Positions 55,656-64,000 of a stretch of 64,000 nt of DNA are shown here, piece by piece. Position 1 is the first letter of the stretch, and each line of letters begins with the position of its first letter. The notes below the pieces were generated by a model, which did no database searches, was not told where the DNA came from, and saw nothing but the letters and a program-made list of their open reading frames with translations. Position numbers and translations under genes: made by a program. Source of the DNA: Kutzneria sp. CA-103260. Its GTDB lineage: Bacteria > Actinomycetota > Actinomycetes > Mycobacteriales > Pseudonocardiaceae. The stretch is from the NCBI RefSeq assembly GCF_018263855.1, contig NZ_CP073318.1:5084001-5148000 (forward strand), read 5' to 3'.

Positions 55656-56918
55656 TCAGACCCAGCCCGGCATCGGGTAGCCGGCCAGCAGCTCGGCGAT
55701 CTCGGCGGCGGTGGCGTCGACCACCGACTCGTCGCCGTCGGCGGCCGCCGTCACGACCCGGTCGATCCACGTCGCCAGCTGCGGCATCTGCTCGACACCG
55801 AGGCCGCGGGTGGTGACGGCGGCGGTGCCGAGGCGAATACCGGACGGGTCGAACGGCTTGCGCGGGTCGAACGGCACGGTGTTGTAGTTCAGCTCGATGC
55901 CGGCCCGGTCCAGGGCCTTGGCCGCCGGCTTGCCGGCGACGTTCTTGGACGTCAGGTCGATCAGCAGCAGGTGGTTGTCGGTGCCGCCGGAGACCAGGTC
56001 GAAGCCCCGCTCCACCAGCGCCTCGGCCAGCGCCTTGGCGTTGGCCACCACGGCGTGCGCGTACGTCCGGAAGTCGTCGGTGGCGGCTTCCTTGAGGGCC
56101 ACCGCGATGCCGGCGGTGGTGTGGTTGTGCGGGCCGCCCTGCAGGCCCGGGAACACGGCCTTGTCCAGCGCGGAGGCGTGCTCGGCGTCGGACATCAGCA
56201 TCGCGCCGCGCGGGCCGCGCAGCGTCTTGTGCGTGGTCGTGGAGATCACGTTGGCGTGGCCGACCGGCGACGGGTGGGCGCCGCCGGCGATCAGGCCGGC
56301 GATGTGCGCGATGTCGGCGGCCAGCACCGCGCCGACCTCGCGGGCGATCTCGGCGAAGGCCGGGAAGTCGATGGTGCGCGGGATGGCCGTGCCGCCGCAG
56401 AAGATCACCTTCGGCCGCTCGGCCAGCGCCAGGTCGCGCACCTCGTCCATGTCGACGCGGCCGGTCTCCTTGGTGACGCCGTAGCGCACGGCGTTGAACC
56501 ACTTGCCGGTGGCCGACACTGTCCAGCCGTGGGTCAGGTGCCCGCCCGAGGGCAGTCCCATGCCCATCACGGTCTCGCCCGGCTTGAGGAAGGCCAGGTA
56601 GATGGCCAGGTTCGCGGGCGAGCCGGAGTACGGCTGCACGTTGGCGTGCTCGACGCCGAACACGTCCTTGGCCCGCTGCACGGCCAGCTGCTCGATCGGG
56701 TCGATGAACTGCTGGCCCTCGTAGTAGCGCTTGCCGGCGTAGCCCTCGGAGTACTTGTTGGTCAGCACCGTGCCGGTGGCCTCGAGCACGGCGGTGGACA
56801 CGTAGTTCTCGGAGGCGATCAGACGGATCTTGTCGTGCTGGCGCCTGGCCTCGGACTCGACCAGTCCGGCCAGCTCCGGGTCGGCGGCGGTCAGTGCGGT
56901 GAGCGCGGGCTGATGCAT
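55656..56918 (-). CDS. glyA: Serine hydroxymethyltransferase
   Basis: A 420-residue PLP enzyme that interconverts serine and glycine while charging tetrahydrofolate with a one-carbon unit. The PLP lysine is in STTTHKTLRGPRG (about residue 231); SENYVS and KRYYEGQQFIDPIE are family hallmarks. ATG 56918 has GGGAG 7 bases upstream. A ZTP riboswitch lies 35 bases upstream, linking expression to folate/one-carbon starvation. It is followed at 3 bases by recD2. Confidence 0.96.
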   Translation of the reverse strand: MHQPALTALTAADPELAGLVESEARRQHDKIRLIASENYVSTAVLEATGTVLTNKYSEGYAGKRYYEGQQFIDPIEQLAVQRAKDVFGVEHANVQPYSGSPANLAIYLAFLKPGETVMGMGLPSGGHLTHGWTVSATGKWFNAVRYGVTKETGRVDMDEVRDLALAERPKVIFCGGTAIPRTIDFPAFAEIAREVGAVLAADIAHIAGLIAGGAHPSPVGHANVISTTTHKTLRGPRGAMLMSDAEHASALDKAVFPGLQGGPHNHTTAGIAVALKEAATDDFRTYAHAVVANAKALAEALVERGFDLVSGGTDNHLLLIDLTSKNVAGKPAAKALDRAGIELNYNTVPFDPRKPFDPSGIRLGTAAVTTRGLGVEQMPQLATWIDRVVTAAADGDESVVDATAAEIAELLAGYPMPGWV

Positions 56919-56952
56919 CGTCGGACTCCCATGTGATGCGGTTGTGGCAGCT

Positions 56953-57031
56953 GACACCCAGGCGCGCGACGCCACCGTCTCCCAGTCGCTCCCCGGTGGT
57001 CGATTCCACCCCAACACGCCAGTCGCGACGG
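56953..57031 (-). promoter_or_regulatory. ZTP (pfl) riboswitch upstream of glyA
   Basis: On the minus strand the conserved pfl elements appear in order: GTCGC-GACTGGCG, the P2 hairpin GGTGG/CCACC, GGGGAGCGAC that closes P1 (GTCGC with GCGAC), a short linker, and the 3' domain ending CGCGCGCCTGGGTG, whose CGCC can form the pseudoknot with GGCG. ZTP riboswitches sense ZMP/ZTP and commonly precede glyA in actinobacteria. No T run follows, so control is probably at translation. Confidence 0.85.
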
Positions 57032-57082
57032 TGAATGATCCTAATCGGCCGGGCCAGCGTTACCGGATCCAGGGAGCAAGGG

Positions 57083-57292
57083 TCAGATCGGCGGCACCAT
57101 GCCGGTCAGCCGGCCGTTGGTGTCGCAGACGTGGCAGGTGCGGTTGGCGGTGGCGGTGCGGCCCACGCCGCCGACCACCGCGATCACCGGGATCGGCACC
57201 TCGCCGATGCCGCCGCACTGGTGGCACACCGTGTACATCTTCTCGGCCACCGAGTCCGCGACGAACTCGGCCTCCTCATCGTCACCCGTCAC
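57083..57292 (-). CDS. Small zinc-ribbon-like protein
   Basis: A 69-residue protein with two CxxC pairs (VCHQCGGIG and TCHVCDTNG) that would bind one zinc. No other domain is seen. It starts at GTG 57292, is co-directional with glyA and lies upstream of its riboswitch. Function unknown. Confidence 0.7.
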   Translation of the reverse strand: MTGDDEEAEFVADSVAEKMYTVCHQCGGIGEVPIPVIAVVGGVGRTATANRTCHVCDTNGRLTGMVPPI

Positions 57293-57367
57293 GAGCGCCC
57301 ACCATACGGTCCGGCCCGGACGAGCCGGACCGCAGGTGCCGTTTCCGCAGGTCAGCGCGCAGAGGAC

Positions 57368-57395
57368 GGCCCGCCGCCCGGATGGGCGGCGGGCC
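57368..57395. terminator. 12-bp perfect hairpin after the DUF2690 gene
   Basis: GGCCCGCCGCCC and GGGCGGCGGGCC pair perfectly around GGAT, 6 bases beyond the DUF2690 stop on the minus strand. No T run. Confidence 0.65.
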
Positions 57396-57401
57396 GAGAG
57401 G

Positions 57402-57785
57402 TCACGCCGGAGTGCAGGTGTTGGGAATGCCCGGCGGGTCGGTCACGATCACGCACGCTCGAGGGCCGCCGGCCCACACGATCATCCGCGTGTAGCCGGA
57501 CGGGATGGAGGTGCTCTGTCCGAGCTGCGGCGGCTGCCCCACGCTGAGCGTGCCCTGCGCATTGCAACAGGTCGACGCCCTCGCCCAGGCCGCGTTGCAG
57601 GCCGGCGACCACCGTGCCTCGACGTAGAGATCGATGTTCTGGAGGTAGAAGCTCTTGTACGTCTGTGCGTCGTTCGCGCACCCGGTGGCAATCGGGTCCT
57701 GGCCAAAGCAACTACTGCCGTTGCAGGTCACGTGTGGAGCTGCGGGCTTTCCTACCCCCATTGCAGTCGGCCCACACAAGCGCAT
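57402..57785 (-). CDS. DUF2690 family protein lacking a visible signal peptide
   Basis: A 127-residue DUF2690-like protein. The CNGSSCFGQDPIATGC start of the domain, YVEARWSPACNAAWARA and several further Cys suggest a disulfide-rich extracellular fold. Family members normally carry a Sec signal peptide, yet nothing hydrophobic precedes the domain from ATG 57785, and a stop lies about 10 codons upstream in frame. The N-terminus may be lost. Function unknown. Confidence 0.65.
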   Translation of the reverse strand: MRLCGPTAMGVGKPAAPHVTCNGSSCFGQDPIATGCANDAQTYKSFYLQNIDLYVEARWSPACNAAWARASTCCNAQGTLSVGQPPQLGQSTSIPSGYTRMIVWAGGPRACVIVTDPPGIPNTCTPA

Positions 57786-57879
57786 CGGCCGCCAGGGAAG
57801 AGTTAACCGAAAATCTCAACAGTGCGACAATACTCCACCACGGTGACATGGCCACCGAACGTGACCACTGTGAGTGATG

Positions 57880-57915
57880 CTCGCCTCTCCGTGGCGGCGG
57901 CCACGGAGAGGCGAG
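57880..57915. terminator. 15-bp perfect hairpin after the FKBP gene
   Basis: CTCGCCTCTCCGTGG and CCACGGAGAGGCGAG pair perfectly around CGGCGG, 7 bases beyond the FKBP stop on the minus strand. Confidence 0.75.
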
Positions 57916-57922
57916 GCGAGGA

Positions 57923-58462
57923 TCACGACGCCGGGGTGACCGTCACAGCGTCGACCACGAACACGAGAGTCTCATTGCCCTTGATGCCCCGGTTGCCCCC
58001 GGGGCCGTAGCCCTTGTCCGGAGGGATGACCAGCAGCCGGCGACCGCCCTGCTTGATGCCGACCAGGCCGTCGTTCCAGCCCTGGATAACTGTCGCCTGG
58101 CCGACCGGCTGCACGGTGAACGGCTGCAGCGGCTGCTGGTCCCAGGAGGACTGCACGTCCTGCTTGTCCGACCAGGTGGCCAGGTCGTAGTACACCGACA
58201 CCGCGTCACCGGCCTTGACCGCGGCGCCGGAGCCCGGCGTGAGGTCCTTGGTCAGCTCCTGGGTGGGCGCCGTACAGGTGTCCGGGATGGTGATCTTGGG
58301 CTTGCTGCCGAAGGCGCCGCTGACCTGGATGTCGTCCACCGTGCAGGGCTTCTTCGGGGCGTTGGAGGTCGGCTGGCTGCCCGCGCTGGAGGAGGAGCCG
58401 CCGCAGGCGGCCGCCCCGAGCAGGGTGGCGAGAGTCAGGGCCGCGAGGCCGGCTGTGCGCAT
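57923..58462 (-). CDS. Lipoprotein FKBP-type peptidyl-prolyl isomerase
   Basis: A 179-residue protein. The lipoprotein signal (MRTAGLAALTLATLLGAAAC, lipobox LGAAAC) anchors it outside the membrane, and an FKBP domain covers about residues 75-178 (GDAVSVYYDLATW, VIQGWNDGLVGIKQGGRRLLVIPPDKGYG). It should help fold exported proteins. ATG 58462 is chosen because it begins the signal peptide. It ends at a strong hairpin. Confidence 0.92.
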   Translation of the reverse strand: MRTAGLAALTLATLLGAAACGGSSSSAGSQPTSNAPKKPCTVDDIQVSGAFGSKPKITIPDTCTAPTQELTKDLTPGSGAAVKAGDAVSVYYDLATWSDKQDVQSSWDQQPLQPFTVQPVGQATVIQGWNDGLVGIKQGGRRLLVIPPDKGYGPGGNRGIKGNETLVFVVDAVTVTPAS

Positions 58463-58572
58463 GGTCCGCGAGCCTAACGGGCCCACCGCGTTACCTGTTC
58501 GTGACCTACCCCCAGGTATCCCCATCCGGCCCGACCGTCCCTGATTACCAGGACGAGGGAGCGGAGGGGGTA

Positions 58573-59199
58573 ATGGTGGGAGGCCCGCGGCACGGACCGA
58601 AACCACCGGCCGACATGGGTGACGGGGACACCGACAATCGCTACGAGCACATCGCCGTCCTGCTGGAGGCCGCCCGCGCCGATCCGCGCGGCGGCATGGA
58701 CCCGCTGATCATCGAGCTGACGCCGCTGCTGTGGCACGTGGCCCGGGCCCAGGGCCTGGACGCCGCGCACTGCGCCGACGTGGTGCAGACCACCTGGCTG
58801 AACCTGCTGCGGTCACTGGCCGACATCCACACGCCGGCCGCGCTCACCGCGTGGCTGGTCACCGCGACCAAGCGGGAGGCCTGGCGGGCCAAGGACGCAC
58901 ACCGCAACGAGACCCTGGCCGGCGACGAGATGTTCGACGACCTGCTGGACGCCTCCATCGGCCCGGTGGAGCAGGCCCTGGTCGCCGACCAGCGGCGCCG
59001 CCTGTGGAAGGCCGTCGACCAGCTGTCCACCCGCTGCCAGCAGCTGCTGCGGGTGGTCGCGTTCACGCCCCGCCCGGACTACGGCCTGGTCGCGAACCGA
59101 CTGGGCATGCCCAGAGGCAGCATCGGTCCGACCCGGGGCCGGTGCCTGGCCAAGCTGCGCGAGCTGCTGATCTCCGACCCGGAGGGAGAGTGGGGATGA
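58573..59199 (+). CDS. ECF-type sigma factor
   Basis: A 208-residue sigma-70 family protein. Region 2 is DVVQTTWLNLLRSLADI and region 4 LSTRCQQLLRVVAFTPRPDYGLVANRLGMPRGSIGPTRGRCLAKLRELL. ATG 58573 follows a purine-rich GGAGGGGG; GTG 58501 and ATG 58615 are alternatives. It overlaps the next gene by ATGA, giving a sigma / small-partner pair common in actinomycetes. Signal unknown. Confidence 0.88.
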   Translation: MVGGPRHGPKPPADMGDGDTDNRYEHIAVLLEAARADPRGGMDPLIIELTPLLWHVARAQGLDAAHCADVVQTTWLNLLRSLADIHTPAALTAWLVTATKREAWRAKDAHRNETLAGDEMFDDLLDASIGPVEQALVADQRRRLWKAVDQLSTRCQQLLRVVAFTPRPDYGLVANRLGMPRGSIGPTRGRCLAKLRELLISDPEGEWG

Positions 59200-59654
59200 C
59201 TACCGTGCGACCGGACGAGCCGCTCGACGAGCTGGACCTGCGCATCCTGGCCGCCGTGCGGGACCTGTGGACGGCCGCCGACCCACCGCCGGCCGACCTG
59301 GTCGACCGGGTCCGGGGCGCGGTGGCGCTGGCCGGGGCGTTCCTGGGGGAGCCGACCGTGGCGGTGTGCCGGCAGCGCACCGGCTCCGAGGACGTCGGCC
59401 GCATCACCTTCGACAGCGACGCGCTGACCATCAGCCTCAGTGTCGGCGTCAACCTGGACGGCTCGGTGCGGATGGACGGCAGACTGTCCCCGCCCGGCAG
59501 CCACGACGTGGAGCTGCGCACCGACGACCAGCGCCTGTGCACCCGCTCGGACGTGCACGGCCGGTTCACCATCAACGGCCTGCGGCACGGCCCGGCCCAC
59601 CTGATCGTGAGCGCCACGGACGTGTCGCTCACCACGCCGTCCATCACGCTCTGA
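59196..59654 (+). CDS. Partner protein of the ECF sigma factor
   Basis: A 152-residue protein. An acidic N-terminal helix (LDELDLRILAAVRDLWTAADPPPADLVDRVRGAVAL) is followed by a beta-rich domain (ITFDSDALTISLSVGVNLDGSVRMDG... FTINGLRHGPAHLIV) like a carboxypeptidase regulatory fold. It is translationally coupled to the sigma gene and may control it. No named family; cytosolic. Confidence 0.75.
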   Translation: MTTVRPDEPLDELDLRILAAVRDLWTAADPPPADLVDRVRGAVALAGAFLGEPTVAVCRQRTGSEDVGRITFDSDALTISLSVGVNLDGSVRMDGRLSPPGSHDVELRTDDQRLCTRSDVHGRFTINGLRHGPAHLIVSATDVSLTTPSITL

Positions 59655-59672
59655 CACCACCCAGATGTTGTG

Positions 59673-59713
59673 AAAGGACCATTCCTCTCATCCAACGAGA
59701 GGAATGGTCCTTT
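59673..59713. terminator. 17-bp perfect bidirectional terminator hairpin
   Basis: Arms of 17 bases (AAAGGACCATTCCTCTC and its exact complement) pair around the loop ATCCAAC. The element lies between the convergent partner-protein and ctaB genes, with AAA/TTT at the stem base, so it can stop transcription from both sides. Confidence 0.85.
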
Positions 59714-59747
59714 CCAAACGCGAGGCGTCGCCCGATCGGGGGTTCGC

Positions 59748-60713
59748 TCAGAAGGGCCAGCCGAACGTGGGCAGGCCCACAACGGCGTCCGCGGCCAGGG
59801 CCACGAACACCAGCATCAGATAGGTGTTGGAGAGGTGGAACAGCTTCATCGGGTTGCCCTCCTGGCCCCGCCGCACCTCATTGTGCAAACGGTGGGCGAA
59901 CACCAGGAACCAGGCGCCGAACACGACGGCGAACACTCCGTAGATCCAGCTGGTCGCGGGCAGCAACAGCAGCGACAGGCCGACCATCGCCCAGGAGTAG
60001 GCGACAATCTGTCGGGAAACCTCTACCCGAGTTGCCACCACCGGCAGCATGGGCACGTTCACGGCGGCGTAGTCGTCCTTGAACTTCATCGCCAGCGCCC
60101 AGAAATGCGGGGGCGTCCAGCAGAAGATCACGCCGAACATCACCAGCGGCTGCCAGCCGACGGTGCCGGTGACCGCGGACCAGCCGATCACCACCGGCAT
60201 GCAGCCGGCGGCCCCGCCCCACACGATGTTCTGCGCGGTCCGCCGCTTGAGCACCATCGTGTAGATGAGGACGTAGAACATGATGGTGGCCACGGCCAGC
60301 ACCGCGGACAGCAGGTTGGTGGTCAGCCACAGGAAGGCGAACGAGGCCACGCCCAGCGCCAGGCCGAAGATCAGCGCGTTGCGGACCGGCACCGTGTGCT
60401 TGGCCAGCGGGCGGGCCTTGGTCCGCTTCATCACCGCGTCGATGTCGGCGTCCCAGACGCAGTTGAGCGCGTTGGCACTGCCGGCGGCCATGGTGCCGCC
60501 GAGCAGGGTGGCCAGCACCAGCCACAGGGACGGAATTCCACGCTGTGCGAGCAACATCGCTGGGATCGTCGTCACCAGCAGCAGTTCGATCACGCGCGGT
60601 TTCATCAGGGCGATGTAGGCCCCGAGCACGGCGCGCGCGGAGCGACCGGATGTGGTGGTGGCGTCGACGGCGGTGCTGCCAGGCATTCCCTTGGCGGGGC
60701 TCACCGGCGGCAT
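59748..60713 (-). CDS. ctaB: Heme o synthase (protoheme IX farnesyltransferase)
   Basis: A 321-residue UbiA-type prenyltransferase with about nine membrane helices. The prenyl-diphosphate/Mg motif NCVWDADIDAVMKRTKARPL and the second acidic region KFKDDYAAVNVPMLPV are intact. It adds a farnesyl group to protoheme for the aa3 cytochrome oxidase. ATG 60713 follows GAGGAGCGAG. It is divergent from tkt, the normal actinobacterial order. Confidence 0.96.
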   Translation of the reverse strand: MPPVSPAKGMPGSTAVDATTTSGRSARAVLGAYIALMKPRVIELLLVTTIPAMLLAQRGIPSLWLVLATLLGGTMAAGSANALNCVWDADIDAVMKRTKARPLAKHTVPVRNALIFGLALGVASFAFLWLTTNLLSAVLAVATIMFYVLIYTMVLKRRTAQNIVWGGAAGCMPVVIGWSAVTGTVGWQPLVMFGVIFCWTPPHFWALAMKFKDDYAAVNVPMLPVVATRVEVSRQIVAYSWAMVGLSLLLLPATSWIYGVFAVVFGAWFLVFAHRLHNEVRRGQEGNPMKLFHLSNTYLMLVFVALAADAVVGLPTFGWPF

Positions 60714-61009
60714 CTCGCTCCTCGAATCGGACAGTTGACAAGAATGGGGACCGACGTCGGGTCCGTCGATCGTCAGAATCGTAACCGCGTGCCCCCGGCC
60801 CGCACTTGTGGGGTCGTTGCGACGTCCCTCACGACCCACTCGGCCACGTTGAGATCACATTTTCGACAGCTCGGGACTAGGCTTGCCGACGACGACCCAA
60901 GCGAGCGGGATGGGCTGGGCACGGTCGGCTCTCGGGATCGATCCAGAGCCTGCCGACCAGCGCCGTCACGGCCTGTTCCGCCTGACGTGAAGAGTGGGAG
61001 CTCAGGTCC
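60714..61009. other. ctaB-tkt divergent intergenic region
   Basis: These 296 bases carry no gene and should hold both divergent promoters. A TAGGCT that could act as a -10 box for tkt lies near 60880, but no convincing -35 partner is spaced to it. I see no strong repeat. Confidence 0.5.
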
Positions 61010-63106
61010 GTGTCCGACACCGACGAAGTCACCCGGCTGACCACCGCCCATCTGCCCCAGGACTGGACCGAGCTGGACAAGCGCGCGGTTGACACGGTCC
61101 GGGTGCTGGCCGCCGACGCGGTGCAGAAGGCCGGCAACGGCCACCCAGGCACCGCGATGAGCCTGGCCCCGACCGCGTACACCCTGTTCCAGCGCGTGAT
61201 GCGGCACGACCCGACCGACCCGAACTGGCTGGGCCGGGACCGGTTCGTGCTGTCCGCCGGGCACTCCAGCCTGACCCTGTACCTGCAGCTGTTCCTGTCC
61301 GGCTACGGACTGGAGCTCGACGACATCAAGGCGCTGCGGACCTGGGGCTCCAAGACCCCGGGCCACCCCGAGGTGCACCACACCGCCGGCGTGGAGATCA
61401 CCACCGGCCCGCTGGGCAGCGGCCTGGCCTCCGCGGTCGGCATGGCGATGGCGGCCCGCCGCGAGCGCGGCCTGTTCGACCCGGACGCCGCGCCCGGCCA
61501 GAGCCCGTTCGACCACCACGTCTACGTGATCGCCTCCGACGGCGACATCGAGGAGGGTGTCACCTCCGAGGCGTCCTCGCTGGCCGGCACCCAGCAGCTG
61601 GGCAACCTGGTCCTGATCTACGACGACAACAAGATCTCGATCGAGGACGACACCGCCATCGCCCTGTCGGAGGACACCGGCAAGCGGTACGAGGCCTACG
61701 GCTGGCACGTGCAGCACGTCGACAGCGGCGAGAACGTGCAGGGCCTGTTGGCGGCCATCGAGGCGGCCAAGGCCGTCACCGACCGTCCCTCGATCATCGT
61801 GCTGCGCACGATCATCGGCTTCCCGGCGCCGACCAAGATGAACTCGGGCAAGGCCCACGGCGCGGCCCTGGGCGAGGACGAGATCGTCGAGATCAAGAAG
61901 ATCCTCGGCTTCGACCCCGAGGTGAAGTTCCCGGTCGAGGACGAGGTGCTGGCGCACGCCCGCAAGGCCGTCGAGCGGGGCAACGCGGCGCACGTGGAGT
62001 GGCAGAAGTCCTTCGACGTGTGGGCCGCGGCCAACCCGGAGCGCAAGGCGCTGCTGGACCGGCTGATCGCCCGCGAGCTGCCGGCCGGCTGGGCCGAGAA
62101 GCTGCCGACCTGGAGCCCGGACCCCAAGGGCGTGGCCACCCGCAAGGCGTCCAACGAGGTGCTGTCGGCGCTGGGCGAGGTGCTGCCGGAGCTGTGGGGC
62201 GGCTCGGCCGACCTGGCCGAGAGCAACCTCACCACGATCAAGGGCGCGGACTCGTTCGGCCCGACCTCGATCGCCACCAAGGAGTGGAAGGCCACCCCGT
62301 ACGGCCGGACGCTGCACTTCGGCATCCGCGAGCACGCCATGGGCATGATCCTCAACGGCATCGCCCTGCACGGCCCGACCCGCCCGTACGGCGGCACCTT
62401 CCTCGTGTTCAGCGACTACATGCGGCCGGCGGTCCGGCTGGCGGCGCTGATGGGGATCCCGGTCACCTACGTGTGGACGCACGACTCGATCGGCCTCGGC
62501 GAGGACGGCCCCACGCACCAGCCGATCGAGCACTACGCGGCGTTGCGGGCGATCCCGGGCCTGTCGTTCGTCCGCCCCGGCGACGCCAACGAGACGGCGT
62601 TCGCGTGGCGGGCCCTGGTGTCCCGGCACGACCACCCGACCGGTCTGGCCCTGAGCCGGCAGAACCTGCCGGTCCTGGAGGGCACCGACGCCGAGGGCGT
62701 GGCCAAGGGCGGCTACGTGCTGGCCGACGCCGGCAACGGCGAGCCGCAGCTGGTGATCATCGCCACTGGCTCCGAGCTGCAGATCGCGGTCGAGGCGCGG
62801 AAGGTGCTCGAGGCCGAGGGCGTTGCAACCCGTGTGGTGTCCATGCCGTGTGTCGAGTGGTTCGACGAGCAGGACCAGTCCTACCGGGACCAGGTGCTCC
62901 CGCCGTCCGTGAAGGCACGCGTGACGGTCGAGGCGGGCATCGCCCAGCCGTGGTACCGGTTCGCCGGCGACGCGGGTGAGATCGTCTCGATTGAACACTT
63001 CGGGGCATCCGCTGACTATCAGACGTTGTTCCGCGAGTTCGGCTTCACGACCGAGCACGTCGTCGAGGCCGCACGCCGAAGCATCGCCAAGGTGGAGGGA
63101 AAGTAG
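61010..63106 (+). CDS. tkt: Transketolase
   Basis: A 698-residue thiamine diphosphate enzyme of the pentose phosphate pathway. The N-terminal GNGHPGTAMSLAP motif, the cofactor region SDGDIEEGVTSEA with DDNKISIE, and GIREHAMGMILNGIALHG in the Pyr domain are all intact. It moves two-carbon units between ketose and aldose phosphates. The start is GTG 61010 with GTGGGAG upstream. tal follows 3 bases after its stop. Confidence 0.96.
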   Translation: MSDTDEVTRLTTAHLPQDWTELDKRAVDTVRVLAADAVQKAGNGHPGTAMSLAPTAYTLFQRVMRHDPTDPNWLGRDRFVLSAGHSSLTLYLQLFLSGYGLELDDIKALRTWGSKTPGHPEVHHTAGVEITTGPLGSGLASAVGMAMAARRERGLFDPDAAPGQSPFDHHVYVIASDGDIEEGVTSEASSLAGTQQLGNLVLIYDDNKISIEDDTAIALSEDTGKRYEAYGWHVQHVDSGENVQGLLAAIEAAKAVTDRPSIIVLRTIIGFPAPTKMNSGKAHGAALGEDEIVEIKKILGFDPEVKFPVEDEVLAHARKAVERGNAAHVEWQKSFDVWAAANPERKALLDRLIARELPAGWAEKLPTWSPDPKGVATRKASNEVLSALGEVLPELWGGSADLAESNLTTIKGADSFGPTSIATKEWKATPYGRTLHFGIREHAMGMILNGIALHGPTRPYGGTFLVFSDYMRPAVRLAALMGIPVTYVWTHDSIGLGEDGPTHQPIEHYAALRAIPGLSFVRPGDANETAFAWRALVSRHDHPTGLALSRQNLPVLEGTDAEGVAKGGYVLADAGNGEPQLVIIATGSELQIAVEARKVLEAEGVATRVVSMPCVEWFDEQDQSYRDQVLPPSVKARVTVEAGIAQPWYRFAGDAGEIVSIEHFGASADYQTLFREFGFTTEHVVEAARRSIAKVEGK

Positions 63107-63109
63107 AAG

Positions 63110-64000
63110 ATGAGCGCCAACAACTTGGCCGCGCTCAGCGAGGCCGGCGTGTCGATCTGGCTCGACGACCTGTCGCGCAGCCGGCTGCAGACCGGCAACC
63201 TGGTCGGCCTGATCAAGGACAAGCACGTCGTCGGGGTGACCACCAACCCGACGATCTTCGCCGGCGCGCTGTCGCACGGCGAGGCCTATGACGAGCAGGT
63301 GCGCGAGCTGGCCGCCCGCGGCGCCGACGTGGACGCGGTGGTGCGCGAGCTGACCACCACCGACGTGCGCAACGCGTGCGACGTGTTCCGCGAGACCTAC
63401 CAGGCCTCCGGCGGCAAGGACGGCCGGGTGTCGATCGAGGTCGAGCCGGGCCTGGCCCACGACACCGAGGGCACCGTCGCGCAGGCGCTTGACCTGTGGA
63501 AGACGGTCGACCGCCCGAACCTGATGGTGAAGATCCCGGCCACCGTCGAGGGCCTGCCGGCGATCACCCGCACCCTGGCCGAGGGCGTCAGCGTGAACGT
63601 GACGCTGATCTTCTCGGTGCAGCGCTACCTGGACGTGATGGACGCCTTCATCGCCGGCATCGAGCAGGCGAAGGCCAACGGCCACGACATCGCCAAGATC
63701 CACTCGGTGGCCTCGTTCTTCGTGTCCCGAGTGGACACCGAGGTGGACAAGCGGCTCAAGGCCATCGGCACCCCGGAGGCCGAGGCGCTGCTGGGCGAGG
63801 CGGCCATCGCCAACGCCCGGCTGGCCTACGCCGCCTACGTCGGCGCGTTCAGCACGCCGCGCTGGCAGGAGCTGGCCGCCGCCGGCGCGCACGCGCAGCG
63901 TCCGCTGTGGGCCTCCACCGGTGTGAAGGACCCGAACTACTCCGACACCCGCTACGTCGACGAGCTCGTGGTCGACAACGTGGTGAACACCATGCCGGAG
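63110..64000 (+). CDS. tal: Transaldolase, 3' end beyond the window
   Basis: The first 297 codons of a transaldolase of usual length about 370. GVTTNPTIFAGAL near the start, the Schiff-base lysine in NLMVKIPAT, and ASFFVSRVDTEVD are family hallmarks. ATG 63110 follows GGAGGGA and lies 3 bases after tkt, so the two form one operon of the non-oxidative pentose phosphate pathway. The frame is still open at the window edge. Confidence 0.95.
   Translation, partial: MSANNLAALSEAGVSIWLDDLSRSRLQTGNLVGLIKDKHVVGVTTNPTIFAGALSHGEAYDEQVRELAARGADVDAVVRELTTTDVRNACDVFRETYQASGGKDGRVSIEVEPGLAHDTEGTVAQALDLWKTVDRPNLMVKIPATVEGLPAITRTLAEGVSVNVTLIFSVQRYLDVMDAFIAGIEQAKANGHDIAKIHSVASFFVSRVDTEVDKRLKAIGTPEAEALLGEAAIANARLAYAAYVGAFSTPRWQELAAAGAHAQRPLWASTGVKDPNYSDTRYVDELVVDNVVNTMPE

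Noticed and set aside
60773..63892. Long minus-strand open frame opposite tkt and tal
   Set aside because: It is antisense to two clearly recognised enzymes and has no motif of its own.

Overview
The window is GC-rich throughout, uses GTG (and one TTG) start codons freely, and carries WhiB, ANTAR, ECF sigma and SigB/SigF-type genes, a treXYZ trehalose pathway and a ctaB / tkt-tal divergon. That combination points to an actinomycete chromosome, most likely a Pseudonocardiales-type organism; the genus is inference. I see no rRNA, tRNA, CRISPR array or insertion sequence. Coding density is very high, with many 4-nt stop/start overlaps between co-directional genes and several overlapping convergent gene ends.

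Layout. (a) 0-9.2 kb: a DUF885 hydrolase, then a three-gene signalling cassette present twice in tandem: a LuxR-type NTPase regulator facing an RsbW-like kinase and a MEDS-STAS protein. Both copies keep the same 44-nt convergent overlap. (b) 9.2-14.7 kb: aldo/keto reductase with divergent HTH regulator, an MFS carrier, a DUF222-HNH nuclease and a TetR repressor. (c) 14.8-20.2 kb: a translationally coupled catabolic operon (FAD monooxygenase, FMN 2-hydroxyacid oxidase, GlcD-like FAD oxidase, carboxylesterase) with TetR-type operators in its promoter. (d) 20.2-27.3 kb: an ECF sigma / anti-sigma-like / Pro-Thr-rich exported protein group, hrpA, a pyruvyl-transferase-like protein and a TIGR01777 epimerase.

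(e) 27.3-31.4 kb: a RiPP (graspetide-type) locus of precursor, ATP-grasp ligase and PIMT-like methyltransferase, divergent from an unusual HTH-peptide deformylase fusion. This is the most interesting locus. (f) 31.4-35.6 kb: an exported protein, a PARG-type glycohydrolase coupled to a small-molecule kinase, and a type III polyketide synthase next to a decayed methyltransferase. (g) 35.6-41.9 kb: treX-treY-treZ (glycogen to trehalose) and a WhiB regulator. (h) 42-45.1 kb: GAF-ANTAR protein, STAS antagonist, RsbW-like kinase and SigB/SigF sigma factor, with a 77-bp MIRU-like insertion between the last two.

(i) 45.1-53.3 kb: nucleoside hydrolase, methyltransferase, GNAT, AraC regulator with a frameshifted aldo/keto reductase, an adenosylhomocysteinase-like enzyme with divergent LacI regulator and palindromic operator, and an ECF41-type sigma factor facing a YCII protein. 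(j) 53.4-64 kb: recD2 and glyA behind a ZTP riboswitch, small and secreted proteins, a lipoprotein FKBP, a second ECF sigma pair, ctaB, tkt and the 5' part of tal, cut by the window end.
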